The notes under the pieces were generated by a model. It was given only the letters and a program-made list of their open reading frames with translations, searched no databases and was not told the DNA's origin. From NCBI RefSeq assembly GCF_000151665.1, contig NW_013171823.1:310001-374000 (forward strand): 64,000 nt of DNA. Direction: 5' to 3'. This document shows, piece by piece, positions 34,001 through 49,000 of the stretch (position 1 is the stretch's first letter; each line of letters opens with the position of its first letter). This stretch comes from Blastocystis hominis. Lineage: Eukaryota > Sar > Bigyra > Opalinata > Blastocystidae. The position numbers were made by a program, and so were the translations under genes.

Positions 34001-37000
34001 GTCGATCACCACCTCCACCATGCCGCCGTCGACCAGCAGCTTGATGTCCGCAGGCGAGGTGAACTGCTTCAGCATCTGCAGGGTCTTCATCAGGATGGTG
34101 TTGTCGGACAGGTACTTCTCCATCAAGGTCTTGTAGTAGTCGATGATCTTCGCCTCCAGCAGCGCGTTGCGGTACTCCGAGTGCTCCAGCAGCGAGTTCA
34201 GGATCGTGCAGCCCACGCGCGACACCGCGATGTTCTCGACGTGCTTGTTCAGCACCTCCATCAGGTGCTTCAGGCCGTTCTCCACGATGTACCGGCTCGC
34301 GTCGCTGTGGTTGGTCATGTGCGCCAGCAGACGCATCACCGCCAAGACGCCCTTGTGGTCCCACTCGTGCATGCCCAGCTGCTGGAACACGATCTCCAGC
34401 ACGTTCTCCTTGTACATCTCCTCGCGGAAGCGGTCCTCGTTGCTCAGCAGCGCGAACGCCGAGCTCAGCAGCACGCAGATCTGCAGGTTGTCGATGCAGT
34501 TTCGCCAGTAGACCGCCATCAGGCCGATCGTCTTCCGCACCTCCAGCGTCACCGCCTGGCTCTTCGACGCGGACAGACACACGATCAGCTCCATCACGTT
34601 CTCCACGACGTCCACCTCCTTCACGCCCAGCTGCAGGAAGTTGCTGATCTCGCCCATCACGTTCTTGTGGAACTGCGCCTCGCACATCGCATCGTTCACC
34701 GTGGGTACCGAGGTCGCGTCCAGCACGTACACTTCCTGGCAGTTCGTGCACATGTTGCGCAGCGCGGTGAACGCGTTCGTGTACACCTCGTTCGACTTCA
34801 CGCCCAGCGCCGCCACCAGCGCCTCGATCGCGTTGTTCTTTCGCATCAGGTCCACCGTCTCTTCGAACAGCGAGTACTCGCGCAGCAGCTTCGCGCCCTT
34901 CAACTGCAGCGGCACGCTCTCCGGGTAGCGGGTCATGCCCTGCGACGCCATGCTCAGGCAGTCGTCATGGTTCAGAATCTTGTGACCGATCTCCTTCTTC
35001 AGCAGGAGGTAGCAGAACGTGAAGCTTCCCATGAACGTGCCCTCCACCGCGCCTTCGCTGCGCGTCGCGTTGTACACGTCGTCCCACACCTTCTCGCTGT
35101 CCAGCAGCTCCACGCCCTCGTCCGAAGACGTCAGCGAAGAGGCCAGATACGCGCACGCAGCGCCAATCTTGCCGTTGGTGTAGAACTGCCGCAGGATCTT
35201 GAACACCAGCTTCCACGAATCCTGCCACGACAGGCCGTCCTCGAACTGGAAGCGGTTGCTCTCGTCGTCCACCATGATGTACGACAGCGCGCACACCAGA
35301 TAGCGCACCACGTTCTCGCTGATGTCCTCATAGCGGCCCAGGTGCTGCATCAGGAACGGCACCACCTTCACGTCGTACAGCTGGCCCACCATCGCCGCGT
35401 TCTTGCTCACATCGAACAGCACGTGCGCCACCAGCTCGATCATCTCCTGCTTGGTGTCGTACCTGCGCGCCACCTGCAGCACCACGGGCACGAAGTGCGG
35501 GAACGCGTCCTTGCAGGCCTCCACGTAGCACGTCATCGCGAGCGCCAGATCCAGCACCGCCTTCACCGTCTCTTCCTCCTCCATGTACACCTCCAGCAGG
35601 TCCGCGTACACCGCCAGGAAGTTGGCCTCCATGCGCAGCGCGCAGTTGTAGTCGATCAGGTCCATGTACTCCTTGCCCAGCAGACGCAGCACCGTGCTCA
35701 GGATCGTCGCGTTGTCCTTGTACCGCCCGATCACGTCCGCGATCGTCTTGAACGCGCTGGCGTTGTGTAGATACGGCGCCACCTGCTTGTTCAGCGCCAT
35801 GTCCGCCAGCACGTTCACCGCGTGCGTCACCAGCTCCGTGTCGTCGATGTAGGCGCTCGTGATGTCCACCACCATGTCCACCACCACCTGACGCTCCAGA
35901 GGCTTCATCGCCTCTCCCGCGTCCTCTTCCTCCGTGCTGTCCATCAGATGGTGCAGCAGCTTCATCACGCCTCGGCTCACCGTGCGATTCAGCTTGTGCT
36001 TCTCCATCACGTCCACCGTCTTCTGATACACGTCGATCTTGATCAAGTCTTCGACGCACTCCGAGTCCTCCGCGGCGCACGCCAACACCGTCAAGCACGG
36101 CGTGGCCACCTCGGCGTTATCGATGAACTGCGTCATCACGTCCAGCACCAAGGGCGGCAGCTCCTGCTCCGCCAGGACGCTCGACCACTCGCTGTCCGCG
36201 AAGCAGAGCGCCAGCAGATTCACGCCCGCCAGCATCACCTCCAGATCGTCGGTCAGCTTCTGGAACGGCGGCGTGATGTTGCCCACGTGGTCCGACAGCG
36301 TCACCAGCATGATGTGCGTCTTGTCGCGGTCCGACAGCACCACGCACATCATGCGGAACAGGTTCAGACACACCAGTCGGCTGTCCGAGAAGACGTCCAG
36401 CGCCTCCAGCGCGACGCTAATGCCGTCGTTGTCGCAGAACACGCTCACCATTTCCTCCTGGTCGGTGAGAGCGGCCAGCGCCTGGCTCGCGTGGACCACC
36501 GTGTTCTCGTTCACCTGCATCTGGATCGAGCCGATCAGCAGCACGATCACCTCCGGCTGCTTGATCTTCCAGCGGTGGCTCTCGTGCTGCGAGAAGTAGT
36601 TGTAGACCACCGCCGAGAACTCCGCGATCGCTTCGCTCGCGCTGAACGTGCTGCGCGCGATCAGCACGCGGTCGACGATCTGGCGCGCCTCGTCGTCCGC
36701 GAAGCCGTCGATTATCCACACCAGCTTGCCCAGCAGCTGCATGCACAGCTCCTGCACGTTCTCCTCGCTCTCGTACTTCTTCATCACGTCCAGCACCTCC
36801 GGCACCGCCTCGCTGCTCACGAACTTGTCCGCCACCTCGGGACGCGCCAGCTTAATCAGGGTCTTGGTGATCTGGTCCAGCAGGTTGTGCGTGTCCAGCT
36901 CCTGGCCCATGACGTCGCGGTCGCGCACGTGGATCGGCAGCAGCTGCACCACATACGACACCACGTCCGAGTTGATGAAGTGGCTGAAGGCGATGGGCAG

Positions 37001-40000
37001 ATCCAGCAGCTCCTGGAAGCACAGCATCGCCTGCTTGATCAGCAGATCGCGGTAGGCGTATCCCTGGATCAGCAGCGAGGCGTCCTCGATCACGCCCTTG
37101 TTGATGATGTTCTCGCCCAGCGCCGCCTCCGAGTTCGCGATGCGGCGGAAGATCTTCAGCAGACTCTTCTCGATCATCCAGCTGCGGATGCACGTCTTGT
37201 ACAGGTCGAAGAACTTGGTCAGAATGCCCTGGTCGACGATCAGCGCGATGTAGTCCTTCTCCTTCACCAGCACCTCGTACAGACGCAGCAGCGCCAGCAC
37301 GCACGGGTTGCTATCGTCGTACACGCGCAGCGTCTGGCCCAGCAGCTCCAGCATGGTCTCGTTCACCACCTCCTTCACGATGATGTTCCGCACCAAGCAG
37401 CGGATCGCCTCGCTCAGGTGCGTGATCATCTCCTTCGACACCGCCAGCTCCGCGGGCGTCATGCTCTTGCGCTGGTTCTTCTCCAGCTCCTCGCGCAGAG
37501 ACGCGATCGCCAGCTCCGGCACCTCGTCCTTGAAGTAGTCCTTGCTGTCGTCGTCCTGCGCCAGGTTCTCGACCAGCAAGTAGATGTTGCTCTGCAGCTT
37601 CACGTTCGCACGGCGCTCACGCAGCAGCTCGATCAGCTGCTCCTGGAAGCGGCGATCCAGCAGGCGGTCGCCGTTGTTCAGACTCAGGACGCGCGAGAAC
37701 AGAGCGAAGACGCCCACCACCGGCGTGATCACGTCGTCGTCGTCCTTGTAGTCCACGTAATCCGCAAACAGCACGTTCATGTTGCACTCGCTCATCATGT
37801 ACGCGCCGTTCTCCTCGCGCACCAGCTCGTTCAGCGTCAGCGCTCCGTACTGCTGCACGTGCTTCACCGTCGGGTTGTTCGTCATCACCTCCAGCACGCA
37901 CGCGATGCCTCCGTGCGTGCGGATCGACTCGCGGCAATCCTTGTCCGTCGCCGTCCGCGAGAAGAACTCCAGCGCGTAGTGCTGGATCTCCGCGTCGTTG
38001 ATGAAGTTCTTGGACGCCACCACCGCCGTCTCGATGCACTCGCCCTTCAGCAGCGAGCTCCAGTTGTCCTGGTTCTCGCTCACATGCGCCAGGAGCACGC
38101 AGCTCACGCGCTGCAGCTCGCGGTTGTTGCTGTAGCTGCGCATCGCCTTCACCAGGTACGCCACCACCTCGCCCAGCGCCAGGCGCGTCGGGTCGTACTC
38201 GCTCATGTCCTCCAGCAGCAGCAGAATCTCCAGCAGCGCCTCCAGATCCAGCAGATACTTGCTCGAGCACTCGACCAGCTTGGTCACCACGTTCGTGTCC
38301 TTGAACTTGTCCTTGATCACCGGCTTGTTCATTCCGCGGAGCAGGTGCACAGCGCTCAGCACCGCGTCGCGATGCTCGCTCAGGCGGCTCAGCACCAGCA
38401 CCACCTTGATCACCAAGTCCAGCTGCGCCATCTTCACCACCCAGTCGTCCTGGACCGTGAACGCCAGCAGCAGCTTGCACACGTCCGCCATGATGGCGCC
38501 ATCGTTGTGGTACAGATACATGATGCTGCTGCACAGCGTCAGGATGTCCGCCTCCTCCAGACTCTCCAGACAGCGAGCCTCCGACGTGAACACCAGCAGC
38601 GCGCGGATCGACACCGCCACCACGTCCTTCTCCTTCTGGAACGCGTTCAGCACGTCGCGGATCAGGCGGTACGTGTCCTTCTCCACGAAGAACGCCAGGC
38701 AGTTCGCGTCCGTGCCGAACGTCGCCACCACCTTCACGATGTGCGACTCGGCCCGCGCCTTCTCCTGATGGATCTCCATGCACTCGTCCACCAGCTGCAG
38801 CAGCGCGCGGTTGTGACGGCCCACGCGGCTCGCCACATCCGCGGCCAGCGAGCTCAGGATGCCGCACACGTTGTACGCCACGTCCTCGCTCTCCTTGAAG
38901 TTGCCCAGCACCTCCTGCAGCACCTCCAGCGGATGCAGCGCGCAGAAGCGCTTGCGCAGCTCCTCCTCCGACTCCAGCAGACGGTCCAGCACCTGCGTCA
39001 GCGACTCCTCCACCTCGCACACGGTCTTGAACGTCTTCAGCGAGGTGAACAGCAGCTTCAGGCCGTCAAGCTCCAGCTCGGGAGGATCCGCCACCTGCAT
39101 GCAGACCTCGTGCGTCGCCACCATGTTCGCCAGAGCCGCCGAAGCGTACTGGTGGATGGGCGCGCACTTGGGATGCTCCTTCATCGCCAGCATCAGCATC
39201 GCCACGCCGTCCACCTGCACGATTGCATCGCGCACCACCGCGGTCTTCGACGCCGCGAACAGAAGCTTGCAGCACGAAGAGCGGATGTACTCGGAGTCGT
39301 TGCGCATGGCGCGCACCACCACGTCCAGTCCGCCCAGCTCCAGGAACGCCATCATGTCGCCTTCCTGCGTCACGAACGCCTCCAGCAGCTCGATGCCCAG
39401 CTTCTGCACTTCCTCCGAATCCGTGTAGTTGTTCATGATAAACACCGCCGTTTCCACGATGCGCGTCGACACGCCCTCGCCCTGCGCCACGGCCGTGAAC
39501 AGCACCGCCACCACCAAGCGCAGCAGCGCGATGCAGCACTCCTCGTCCTCCACATGCACCGCCAGGCAGTCCATCAGCACGTTCAGCGCCTTCTGCTCCT
39601 TGAACTGCGGGTACGTGACCTCGTTCACCAGCTCCAGCAGCAGCTCGCTCATCGTCTTCACCATCTCGCGGAACGAGCCGTGGCGAGCCAGCGCCTGCAC
39701 GCACGTCGACACCAGGTTGGAGTTCTCCATCTTCTCGCGCTGCTCCTCGCTGTACAGCAGCTTCAGCACCATCGCGCCCGCCACCAGCAGACGCTTCTGG
39801 TCCAGGAAGCTGCCCATCGCCAGGATGGTCAGCATGACGACGTTCTTCTCCAGCATCACTCTCTTCGGGGCCTCGCTCGCCGTTCCCATGCGCGCCAGGG
39901 CGATCAGCGCCTCGCGCAGCACGGCCTTGTCGTTGTCGAAGAGCTCCATCGCCACGGCGATGCGCTCCACGTAGTGCAGACTCATCAGCCGAGGAATGAT

Positions 40001-43000
40001 CGCCACATCGCCCGCGTACGCCGTGATGCAGTGCAGCACGTAGTAGATCACGCTGCTGATGTCCGACGCGTTCTCCGGCTCCTCCTCCACGTTCATCTTG
40101 CTCTCCCACAGACTCCACGTCTCGCTCACCTGCTCCGGACCGCGCTTGCTCTGGAACACCTTCGCCAGCTCCTCGCTCAGATCCACCAGGTAGAACAGCG
40201 TCAGCAGCAGCGCGCACAAAACCTCCGCCTGCTCGCGCATCGCCACGATGCACTTCAGCACCAGCTCCACGATCTTGAACTTGGACACCGTGGGCACGAA
40301 GTTCGCGTTCTGCGCGCAAATGTTCAGAATGTTGCACGTCACCAGCATCAGCTCCGCGTTCTTCGGGTACTTCTCCAGCGTGCTCACCAGCATGCTCACC
40401 GCTCCCAGGTCGAACAGCGTCTGGCACACCGGCTCGTACGCGCACATCTCCTGGATGGCCACCTCCGCGGGCAGCAGCACCGTCGGCTCCTCGCCGAAGT
40501 TCGCCAGCGCGTGCACCAAATAGTTCAGCGCCTGGTTCTCGAACAGAATGCTCTGCAGCTCCTCGGTCATCGCCAGCTCGCCGATCACCTCCATGGCCTC
40601 CAGCTGCAGCTCCACCGAGTCGTAGAACGTCGCCACCACCTGCAGCAGCAGCTTGATTCCGTCCTCGCGCTCGAAGCTGTCGGCAGTCTCGGGCACGCGC
40701 AGCGCCACCTTCAGCACGCGCAGCGTCAGCACCTGCGTCTCCTTCTCCTCGTAGAGCTTGCCCAGACTCTGGATCACCACCGTCGTCGCATCGTGCGAGT
40801 AGAGCTGGCGCCCGTCCTCATCGAACGGCAGGAACGACTCCAGAGCCGCCAGGCCGCTGCGCAGCACCGTGTTCTCGTAGCCGTTCTCCACGATCACCTT
40901 GATCACCACGTCCGACACGTCCACATCCTTCACGTGCTCCACCTGCTTGGTCTTCAGGGCGTACTTCTCCAGCAGCTCCTGCATCACCTCCTCCTGGCGA
41001 CCCAGCAGGTTCAGCGCAGCGAAGCCCTTGCTGTTGATCGTGCGGCCGCGCTGGAAGTCGCGGATGCACTTCAGGATCGGCATCACCGCCTGGCAGCGCA
41101 CCAGCACCGGACGCAGCTCCGCGTCCTCCGCCAATCGGCTGCACAGCAGCGTGAAGGCCTTCGCCAGGTTCTTGGACAGGTTGCTGTTCACCACCTTGAT
41201 GATCAGCTCCAGCAGCACGCCGTTCTTCAGCGCCGTCAGCACGCTCCGCACCTTGTACAGGTTGAACACCGTCGAGAAGATGTTGCAGAGAATCTCGTCG
41301 TTCGGGCGCTTGATCCACGTGGTCATCACGTCCGTGAACACCTCCACGCAGTGGTTCGCGCCGAACACCGCGTGCGAGCGCTCGTCCAGCGACAGGCAAT
41401 ACAGCGCGTACGTGATCGCGCTCAGCGTGTCCTCCTCCGAGATGTAGCTCGAGCACAGCGACAGCAGCTCCTGCACCGCCTCGTTCTCGATCAGCTCCTT
41501 GCAGCAGTTCTCGTTCGCGGAGATGTTCGCGATGCACTGCGCGCAGTACATCACGTGGCGCACCGAGCGATCGCGACGCATCGAGTCCATAATCAGCTTC
41601 GACACGCTCATCATCGCGATGTACGTCACCACCTCCTCGTGCTTCGTCAGGAAGGCGAACGCCATGCAGCAGTTCTGGCTCATCGTCTTGTTGTCCGCGT
41701 ACACGCGCAGATTGTCCACCAGGATCGAAATCACGTCGCGACGCATGAACACCTCCACGGTCTCGTCGCTGTTCTTCACCAGCAGCGCCATGATCTCCAT
41801 GCACAGACCCTGCGTCTTCTCCTCGTTGATGTGCAGCATCACGTCGCAGATCGCCTCCGGCAGCTCCGAGGAGCTGATCTTCTCGTACAGATTCACCAGC
41901 GTCAGCGAGCGCGCCACAATGCGCAGACACTTGTTCAAAATCTTGCGGTCGCTCTTCAGCGTCGTGCGGATCACGCCCACCAACACGCGAATATCCGACA
42001 CCGAGCGCAGCGACAGGCGAGAGCCCGCCAGGAACATCATCTTCTTCAGCAGCACCACGCAGCGACTCTGCAGCTGCTCGTTCTGGCCCTCCTGGCCGAT
42101 CACCGCGATCAGATCCGGCAGCAAGGGCACGTTCAGGATGGGCTCGTACGCCTCCGGGTACTTGATCAGGGTGATCAGCACCTCCACGCACGGTCGCACC
42201 ACATCCGCCGACATCGCGAACATCTTCAGCGAGTAGGCGCAGGCCTTGATCACAGAGCTCTCGATCATCAGCAGCGCCGCCTTCTTCTCCTGCGTGCTCA
42301 GCAGGTGCAAATAGGACTTCATCAGCGGCGTCTGCACGTAGGTCTTCTGGTAAATGTTCATGATGCGCACCAGCTGCGGAATCACCTGCGTGTCCAGCAG
42401 CAGCTCCGCCAGCTCCTTGTTGCGCGTGGCCATCTCCCACATCTTCGCCGCGTCCTTGTTCACGCGCTTGTTGCCGCTGAACATGTTGATCACGTCGATG
42501 AGGTTGTTCATCAGCTCCACGCGCAGCAGCTTCTTGCACATCTTCTCCGACTGCGTCAGGCTGTGGATGATCGACATGATGCTCATCACCGCAGTGTCCA
42601 GCATGTGCTCGTTGTAGATGCTGCGCTCCAGCACTTCCGGACCCTGGTAGTCCATGAACTGCGTCTGGTACTCAGGCTGCAGCACCATCTCGCGAATCAC
42701 CGCCAACGCCGAGTTCTGCAGACTCACATCCGTGTGCAGATTGTCCAGAATGTTCAGCACCAGCATCATGCAGTTGTTGTGCAGCAGCACAGGGAACGTA
42801 TCGTCCTGTGGGATCAGCTGCAGGCAGTGCGCGATAATGTCGCAGCACGAGGACAGCAACTCCGCGTCGTGCGTGAACTCGTTCATCGCCGCGAACACCT
42901 TCAGCAGGCCGTTCTCGTTGAAGAACAGCGTGCAGCCCATCGGGATGTCGCACAGCACCGCCTCCACGTGCATCACCGCGTTCTGCACGTCGTGGTCCTT

Positions 43001-46000
43001 CGCGAAGCTGTTCAGCACAGCCATATGCGTGTAGATCACGCCCAGGTTCAGCATCGTCGACACGCTTCCCTCCTCGCACGTCAGAGCGTACAGCGCGCTG
43101 TTGCCGCACACCTGGATCTCTCTCTTCGCCGTGAACAGGTTCACGTCGTTGCACAGCAGCGTCACCGCGTTCAGACGCACCAGACGGCCGCAGATGCTCA
43201 GGTTGCTCGACAGCATCTGCAGCAACTGGCAGCCGCGCGTCTGCAGGCGCTCGCTCTTCTCGTTCATCTGCAGCACGTCCAGAATCTCCTTCAGCGCCTC
43301 GTCACTGTTGTAGCGCTCCAGACGCGGGTCCATCGCCGTCAGGCACAGCAGCAGCGACAGCGCCGGCTCGCACACCTCCTCCACGGTCTGGTACATCGGC
43401 AGCAGGCTCAGCGTCAGGTTCACGCAGTCCGTCGAGTAGTACGCAGAAGAGCACAGCTTCGAGCGCGCCATCTGCACGTGGAACAGCAGATTCGAGGTCA
43501 CCACCTTCTGGTTCTCGCTGTTGTTCGCCAGGCAGTCCAGCGCCAGGTTCACCATGTCATCCCCCAGCATCTTCTGCTTGTTTCTGTCCCACGCAGCCAG
43601 CACCGCCGCCAGATCCAGCATCACCGCCAGCACCGTCGGCTTCGCCTGGTACTGCTCGAAGCCGGCGCAGATCGTCTCCGAAATGCCCCACTCGATCAGC
43701 ATGTCCGAAATCGTCTCGTCCTCGCCCAGCAGCGTCAGGAGCTGCAGCAGAACCACCACCACGCGCGTCTTCGAGGCGAACGTGGCCAGGAAGTCGTAGT
43801 ACATCTTGATGCGGTCCTCCTCGTACAGACTCGCGTACTGCTCGCCGTCCTTATTGTTGGTGTAGATCTGGATGATGATGCTCACGCAGTAGAACACCAC
43901 GCGGTAGCTCTCCTTGAAGCGGTCCAAAGCCTGCAGAGTCACCTCGCAGCCATTCGTGCCCAAATAGATCTCCAGCAAGGGATCCTCCTCGCACAGCACA
44001 TTCATGCACGCCAGCAAATTGCACGTGATCTCCTCGTCATCCAAATAGTCGCTCTGGTAATACGCGAGCAGCTTCGGAATGCTGTCCAGCTTCATCATCT
44101 GCTCGCAGGCCACCTTGCTCTTGCACACGAACTGCAGCAGATAGACCGAGGCCAGCATCACATCGTGCTCCGCGTGGAAGCGATTCACGATCTCCATCAC
44201 ACGGCTCACGATTCCGCGAGCCACCAGCATCTCCGCCTGCTTCTGCACCACAGCCAGGTTGCCCAGGATGATCATGCTCTCGTACAGAATCACAGGCTCG
44301 TCCTCGTACGTGGTCAAGCACGACTGGGCCGTCGACATCACCTCCTCCACAGCGTAGTACTCGAACAGATCGCGGTACTGCGTCAGACTCATGAACACGG
44401 ACAGCACCGTCGGCAGCTTGTCGGCTCTGTTCAGCAAGCGGAAGACGTGCAGCAGCGTCGGCACGCCCTGCGCATTCATCACCACGTACTGGCAGCACTC
44501 CATGAACTTGCACATCGCGTCCACGAACAGCAACGCGCGCTCCATCACCTCCGTGTTGTCCTTCGTGATGTTCAGAAGCGACATCGCCATGTACAGCACG
44601 TCGCCCTCCAGCATCATCTGCGCCATCTCCATCGAAGCCGTGTTGAACAGGAGCAGCAGCTGCAGCATCAGATCCACCACCGCGTCGCTCGACAGATCCG
44701 CTCGGTAGCACTTGGAGAACGCCTTGAAGAAGCTGATGTCCTCCACCACCGCGTAGTAGTTCTTCACGCGTCGCTCCACCTCCACCAGCGTCGTCAGCAC
44801 CGGAATCACGATGCTCTCGTCCTCGCTGTGCGCATCCAGCGCCTTGCCCACCGCCACCAGGAAGTGGTAATCGTTGAACGACTCCGCGGTGAACTCGCAG
44901 CCCTCCGCGGCCAGCAGGCGCTGCAGAATGTCGAACAGCACCGTCTGCGCGGCCGCGTTCTCCGCCAGCAGCGAGATCGCGGGGATCAGGATCGAGAGAA
45001 TGCCGCTCTCCATCAGCATCGCGCAGATCTCCGAGAACGTCATCATCGAGACGATCGTCGACGAGCCGAAGTACTGAATGTCGCGCGAAGCGGAGTGGAT
45101 CGCCATCACCTTCAGCAGCTTGCTCACCACCTCGTCGTTCAGGAAGATCGTCTTGCTCTTCTCGCTGTAGCACATGTGCATGCACGCGCCCGACAGACCC
45201 GCCATCACCTCCTCCGTCTCGCCGTAGCGGTCGAAGATCGCAGAGAAGTGCTCCACGATGCCCGCGTCCTCGATCTTCTGCGCGTACTCCTCGTCGCCTG
45301 TCATGTTCTTCACGATCTCCAGCAGCACCGCCAGCAGCTGCGGTCCCGCCGTGTCGATGTGCTGAAGCACGATGTCGATGATGCCCTTGTCCACCAGCTC
45401 CTTGAAGCTCGACTTGTCCAGAGAGCACGAAGCCAGCACGCGCAGACCCGCCGCGCACAGAGCCTCGTTGTCCTTGTGGCTGCACACCAGCTCGGTGATC
45501 TCCGGGACGCCGCGCAGCGCCAGGAAGGTGCCGCAGCCATCCACGGAGCGCACGATCAGCTCCAGCACAGAGAACGCCGCGGTCAGGAACTGCTCCACCT
45601 CGAGGTGGCTTCGCACCGCGTTCAGCAGCACGGAGATGTAGTCGTTCTTGATCAGGTAGTTGCAGTAGTTGTCGCTGTCCGGCAGGTCGAAGAAGTTGCG
45701 CAGGACGCCGCAGATGGGAATCATCGTCTCCCACGAGACCGACTTGAACGGCTTCTTCAGCTTCTTGTACACACTGTGGTCATACAAATCCTTCGCGCCC
45801 TTGCCGCTGCACGTCTCGCGGTCGCTCAGCACCTCCAGCAGCACGAACAGCTTGAAGATCACCTTCTCATCCGCCTGGAACTCGCCAAGACGGTCCGCAA
45901 TGCTGTTGTTCAGACGCGAACGGATCGTGTCCGCCGTCTTCACGTTGCGGCAGATCAGCGTGAACATCTCCGCGAAGCAGATCGCGTCCTCCGGGTCGTC

Positions 46001-49000
46001 CAACTGGTGCATGATGGTCACCAGCAGCGACATCCACTCCTGCGAGCCCAGAATCTCACCGGCCGCCGGCCAAGCAGAGAACGCGCCGAAGCAGCCGCAC
46101 GCGCTGCGCATCATCGCCGCATTCTTGTCGTTCGTCTTGATCACCGTCTGCAGCAGAGGCAGCAGCTCCAGATGCATGCAGCTCGCGGTCACTTCCTCGC
46201 CGTTCCGCTTGTCCTGCAGCATGCTGGTCAGCGCCGCGAATCCGGCCGCTTCCACCTCCGCGTCCGTCAAGTAGCCCTCCATGCGCTCCTTCAGCAGAGG
46301 CAGCAGGTCGCTCTCGCTCAGCGCGCTGTCCGCGCCCTCCTTCGTAGAGCACAGGTACGAGATCAGCATGAAGCTCGCCACCATCACATCGGGGACCTTC
46401 TCGAAGATGCTCACCGAAGACACGCAGAGCGTGATCAACTCCTCGTTCACCATGTCGACGCGGTAGTCCGCGCACTCCGCAATGCGGCACATGACCTGCA
46501 GGCAGCGACGGCACACCAGCTCGTCCCGATTGGCGAGATCCAGGTACTTGCGCAGCGTCTCGCAGAACAGACGAATGCCTCCCTTGCTCACGATCGCCTT
46601 CTTGGCCTCGTCGTACTTCGTCACGCCCAGCAGCACCGTGCCCATCGGACGCAGCACGTCCACATTGTCGCCGTTCTCCGCGAACGCGCCCAAGCACTGC
46701 TCCACGCCTCCCTTCTTCGCGAAGTGCTCGTGCAGCACCGGCGAGACTTCGATGCACGCCTTCACCACGTCGCTAATCGTCAGCAGCGCCTTCGCATCGT
46801 TCAGGAAGTGCGACATGCAGTTCACAAACACCGTCATCGCGTCCTCCTTGATCAGCGTCTCGATCACACGCCGGTCGTTCGTGAGCAGCTTCATGCAGTT
46901 CATCGCCTCCGTGCACAGCTGGCTGTTGTCTGGGTGATGGCGAAGCGCCTCGATCACCAGCACCACCACATCGCGCTCCACCAAATCGCGATGCACCTTG
47001 CGATGATGCAGCATCAGCGACAGGAACACGCAGCCCGTGATCTGGCACTGCAGCATGTCCGGATAGTTCTGCATCGCCTCCAGAATCGAGTCCAGTCCGC
47101 TGTTGTCGAAGATCTCCTGCAAGGTCTTCTCGTCCACCGCCATCTCGCGCAGCAGCAGCGCCGCGTAGTTGCACACCTCGTTGTAGTTGAACGAGCGACG
47201 GAGAATGTCCTTCGTCAGCGGCACCAGACCCGCGTCGTGGTACTGCTCGCGGTGCTCGTCAATGGGCAGCATCGCGCATAGCAGCTTCAGCGACAGCGTC
47301 ACGATCTCCACCGCGCGCTCGCTGTCCATCGTCCTCACGGCGCTGTCCATCGTGAGACCCGCATTCTGCTCCAGCAACTGCGCGCAGTTATAGATCAGAT
47401 GCGTCTCCGAGAACGCCACATAGTTGTTGTGCGCGGAGAGATTGTTCAGCAGATACAGGCAGTTCACCACCAACTCCGCATTGTCGCTGCACTGATTCAA
47501 GGTCTGCGCCGTGGTCTGGATGATTCGGTTGTCATTCATCACCTTCGCGCACTCCTTGTTCTCCGCCAGCTTGATCAGCACGCTGATCACGTTCACCGTG
47601 ATCTCGGGCTTCTGCAAATTGTCCTGGCAGATGCGGTTCAGCATGAGAATCGTCTCGTCGGTTGCGAACTCGCGCGCCGCCTCCTCGTAAGCCACCAAGG
47701 CAGCCATCAAGCCCGCCGCGCTCTTCACCAGAGACTTGCTCGTGCTGTACAGCGTCATCGACTTGATCGTCGCCTGGGTCACGCCCTTGTCGTGCATCAG
47801 CTTCAGCAACTCCATGTCGCGCTCCGTGGCCGCTTCCGACAGCAGAGAGTACAGGTACTTCACGACCATCTCGTTCTCCGCGAAGTGCACAGCCATCGCG
47901 CTGATGTCCTCCACGTAGCTCACCAGCTTGTTGTGAATGTCCTGGCGAATATCGCAGAGCCGCTTGCCGATCGACTCCAGCAGCTCGGGGTCCTCGGAGC
48001 AGGCAGACACCATCACCAGCAAAATGTCGCAGTACTCCACCAGCAGGCGCTGCACCTGCGCCTGGTCCTTCGACAGCAGCTTCTCGATGATCTGCAGCGC
48101 GGCCAGCAGCAGGTCCCTGTCCTTGAACGACTTCATCACCGAGAAGATGTGCGCCACGCCGTTCTTCTTCTGCACGAAGTAGTCGTACAGCTCCTCCACC
48201 GTCAGCAGGCAGTTGATGCAGCGGATGGTGGCCAGCACCAGCGCCTTGTCGTAGGGGAAGCGCTGCAGTAAGGTGTCCAGCACGTCGATCTCCTGCGTGC
48301 CCATCGTGCTCAGCACCTTCGGGCTGGCGCACAGCTTCGTCAGAACCTCCACGCACACCGTCTGCACCTCCTTCTTCTGCGGGAACCGGTCCATGCACCG
48401 CATCAACGAGTTCAGCTCCTTCACGATCTTCGGGACGAACAGCGGGATATCGAGCAGGGCGTTGATCACACGGTACACACCCACCTGCACGTCGCCGTTC
48501 TTCTCGTACTCTCGGCTCACATGTAGCACCTTCTGCAGCACCTTCTCCTCGGCCAGCTCCTGGCCCTTCGGATCGGCCGGAATCATCATCTCAATCACCA
48601 GCAGCAACTTCACCACAACGTCCACGTTCTCGTGCATGCTGCTCATGATCACGAACATGTGGTCCAGCATCTCCTTCACGCGAATCGGCGTTTCCGGCGT
48701 GAGACTCTTCGCCAGATTCACCACCAGATCCAGCACTTCCAGGACGAACTTTGTGCGGCGCGAGTAATACTTCAGCACCGCGCAAGTCGTGTTCAGCAGC
48801 TCCGACACGTTGATGTGCTTGAGCATGTCCTTGTTCAGCAGATTGCTGATCGCGCGAAGAGCGGGACGCAGAATGTCGTAGTCCTTCGGGAACACGTCCA
48901 CGACCTCCAGCAAATTGTTCGTGATCTCCTTCTCGCACAGCGGCTCCTTCATGTCGTAGCGGCAAGACAGCTTGTAGAGAAGCTTGCAGTTCGACAGCTG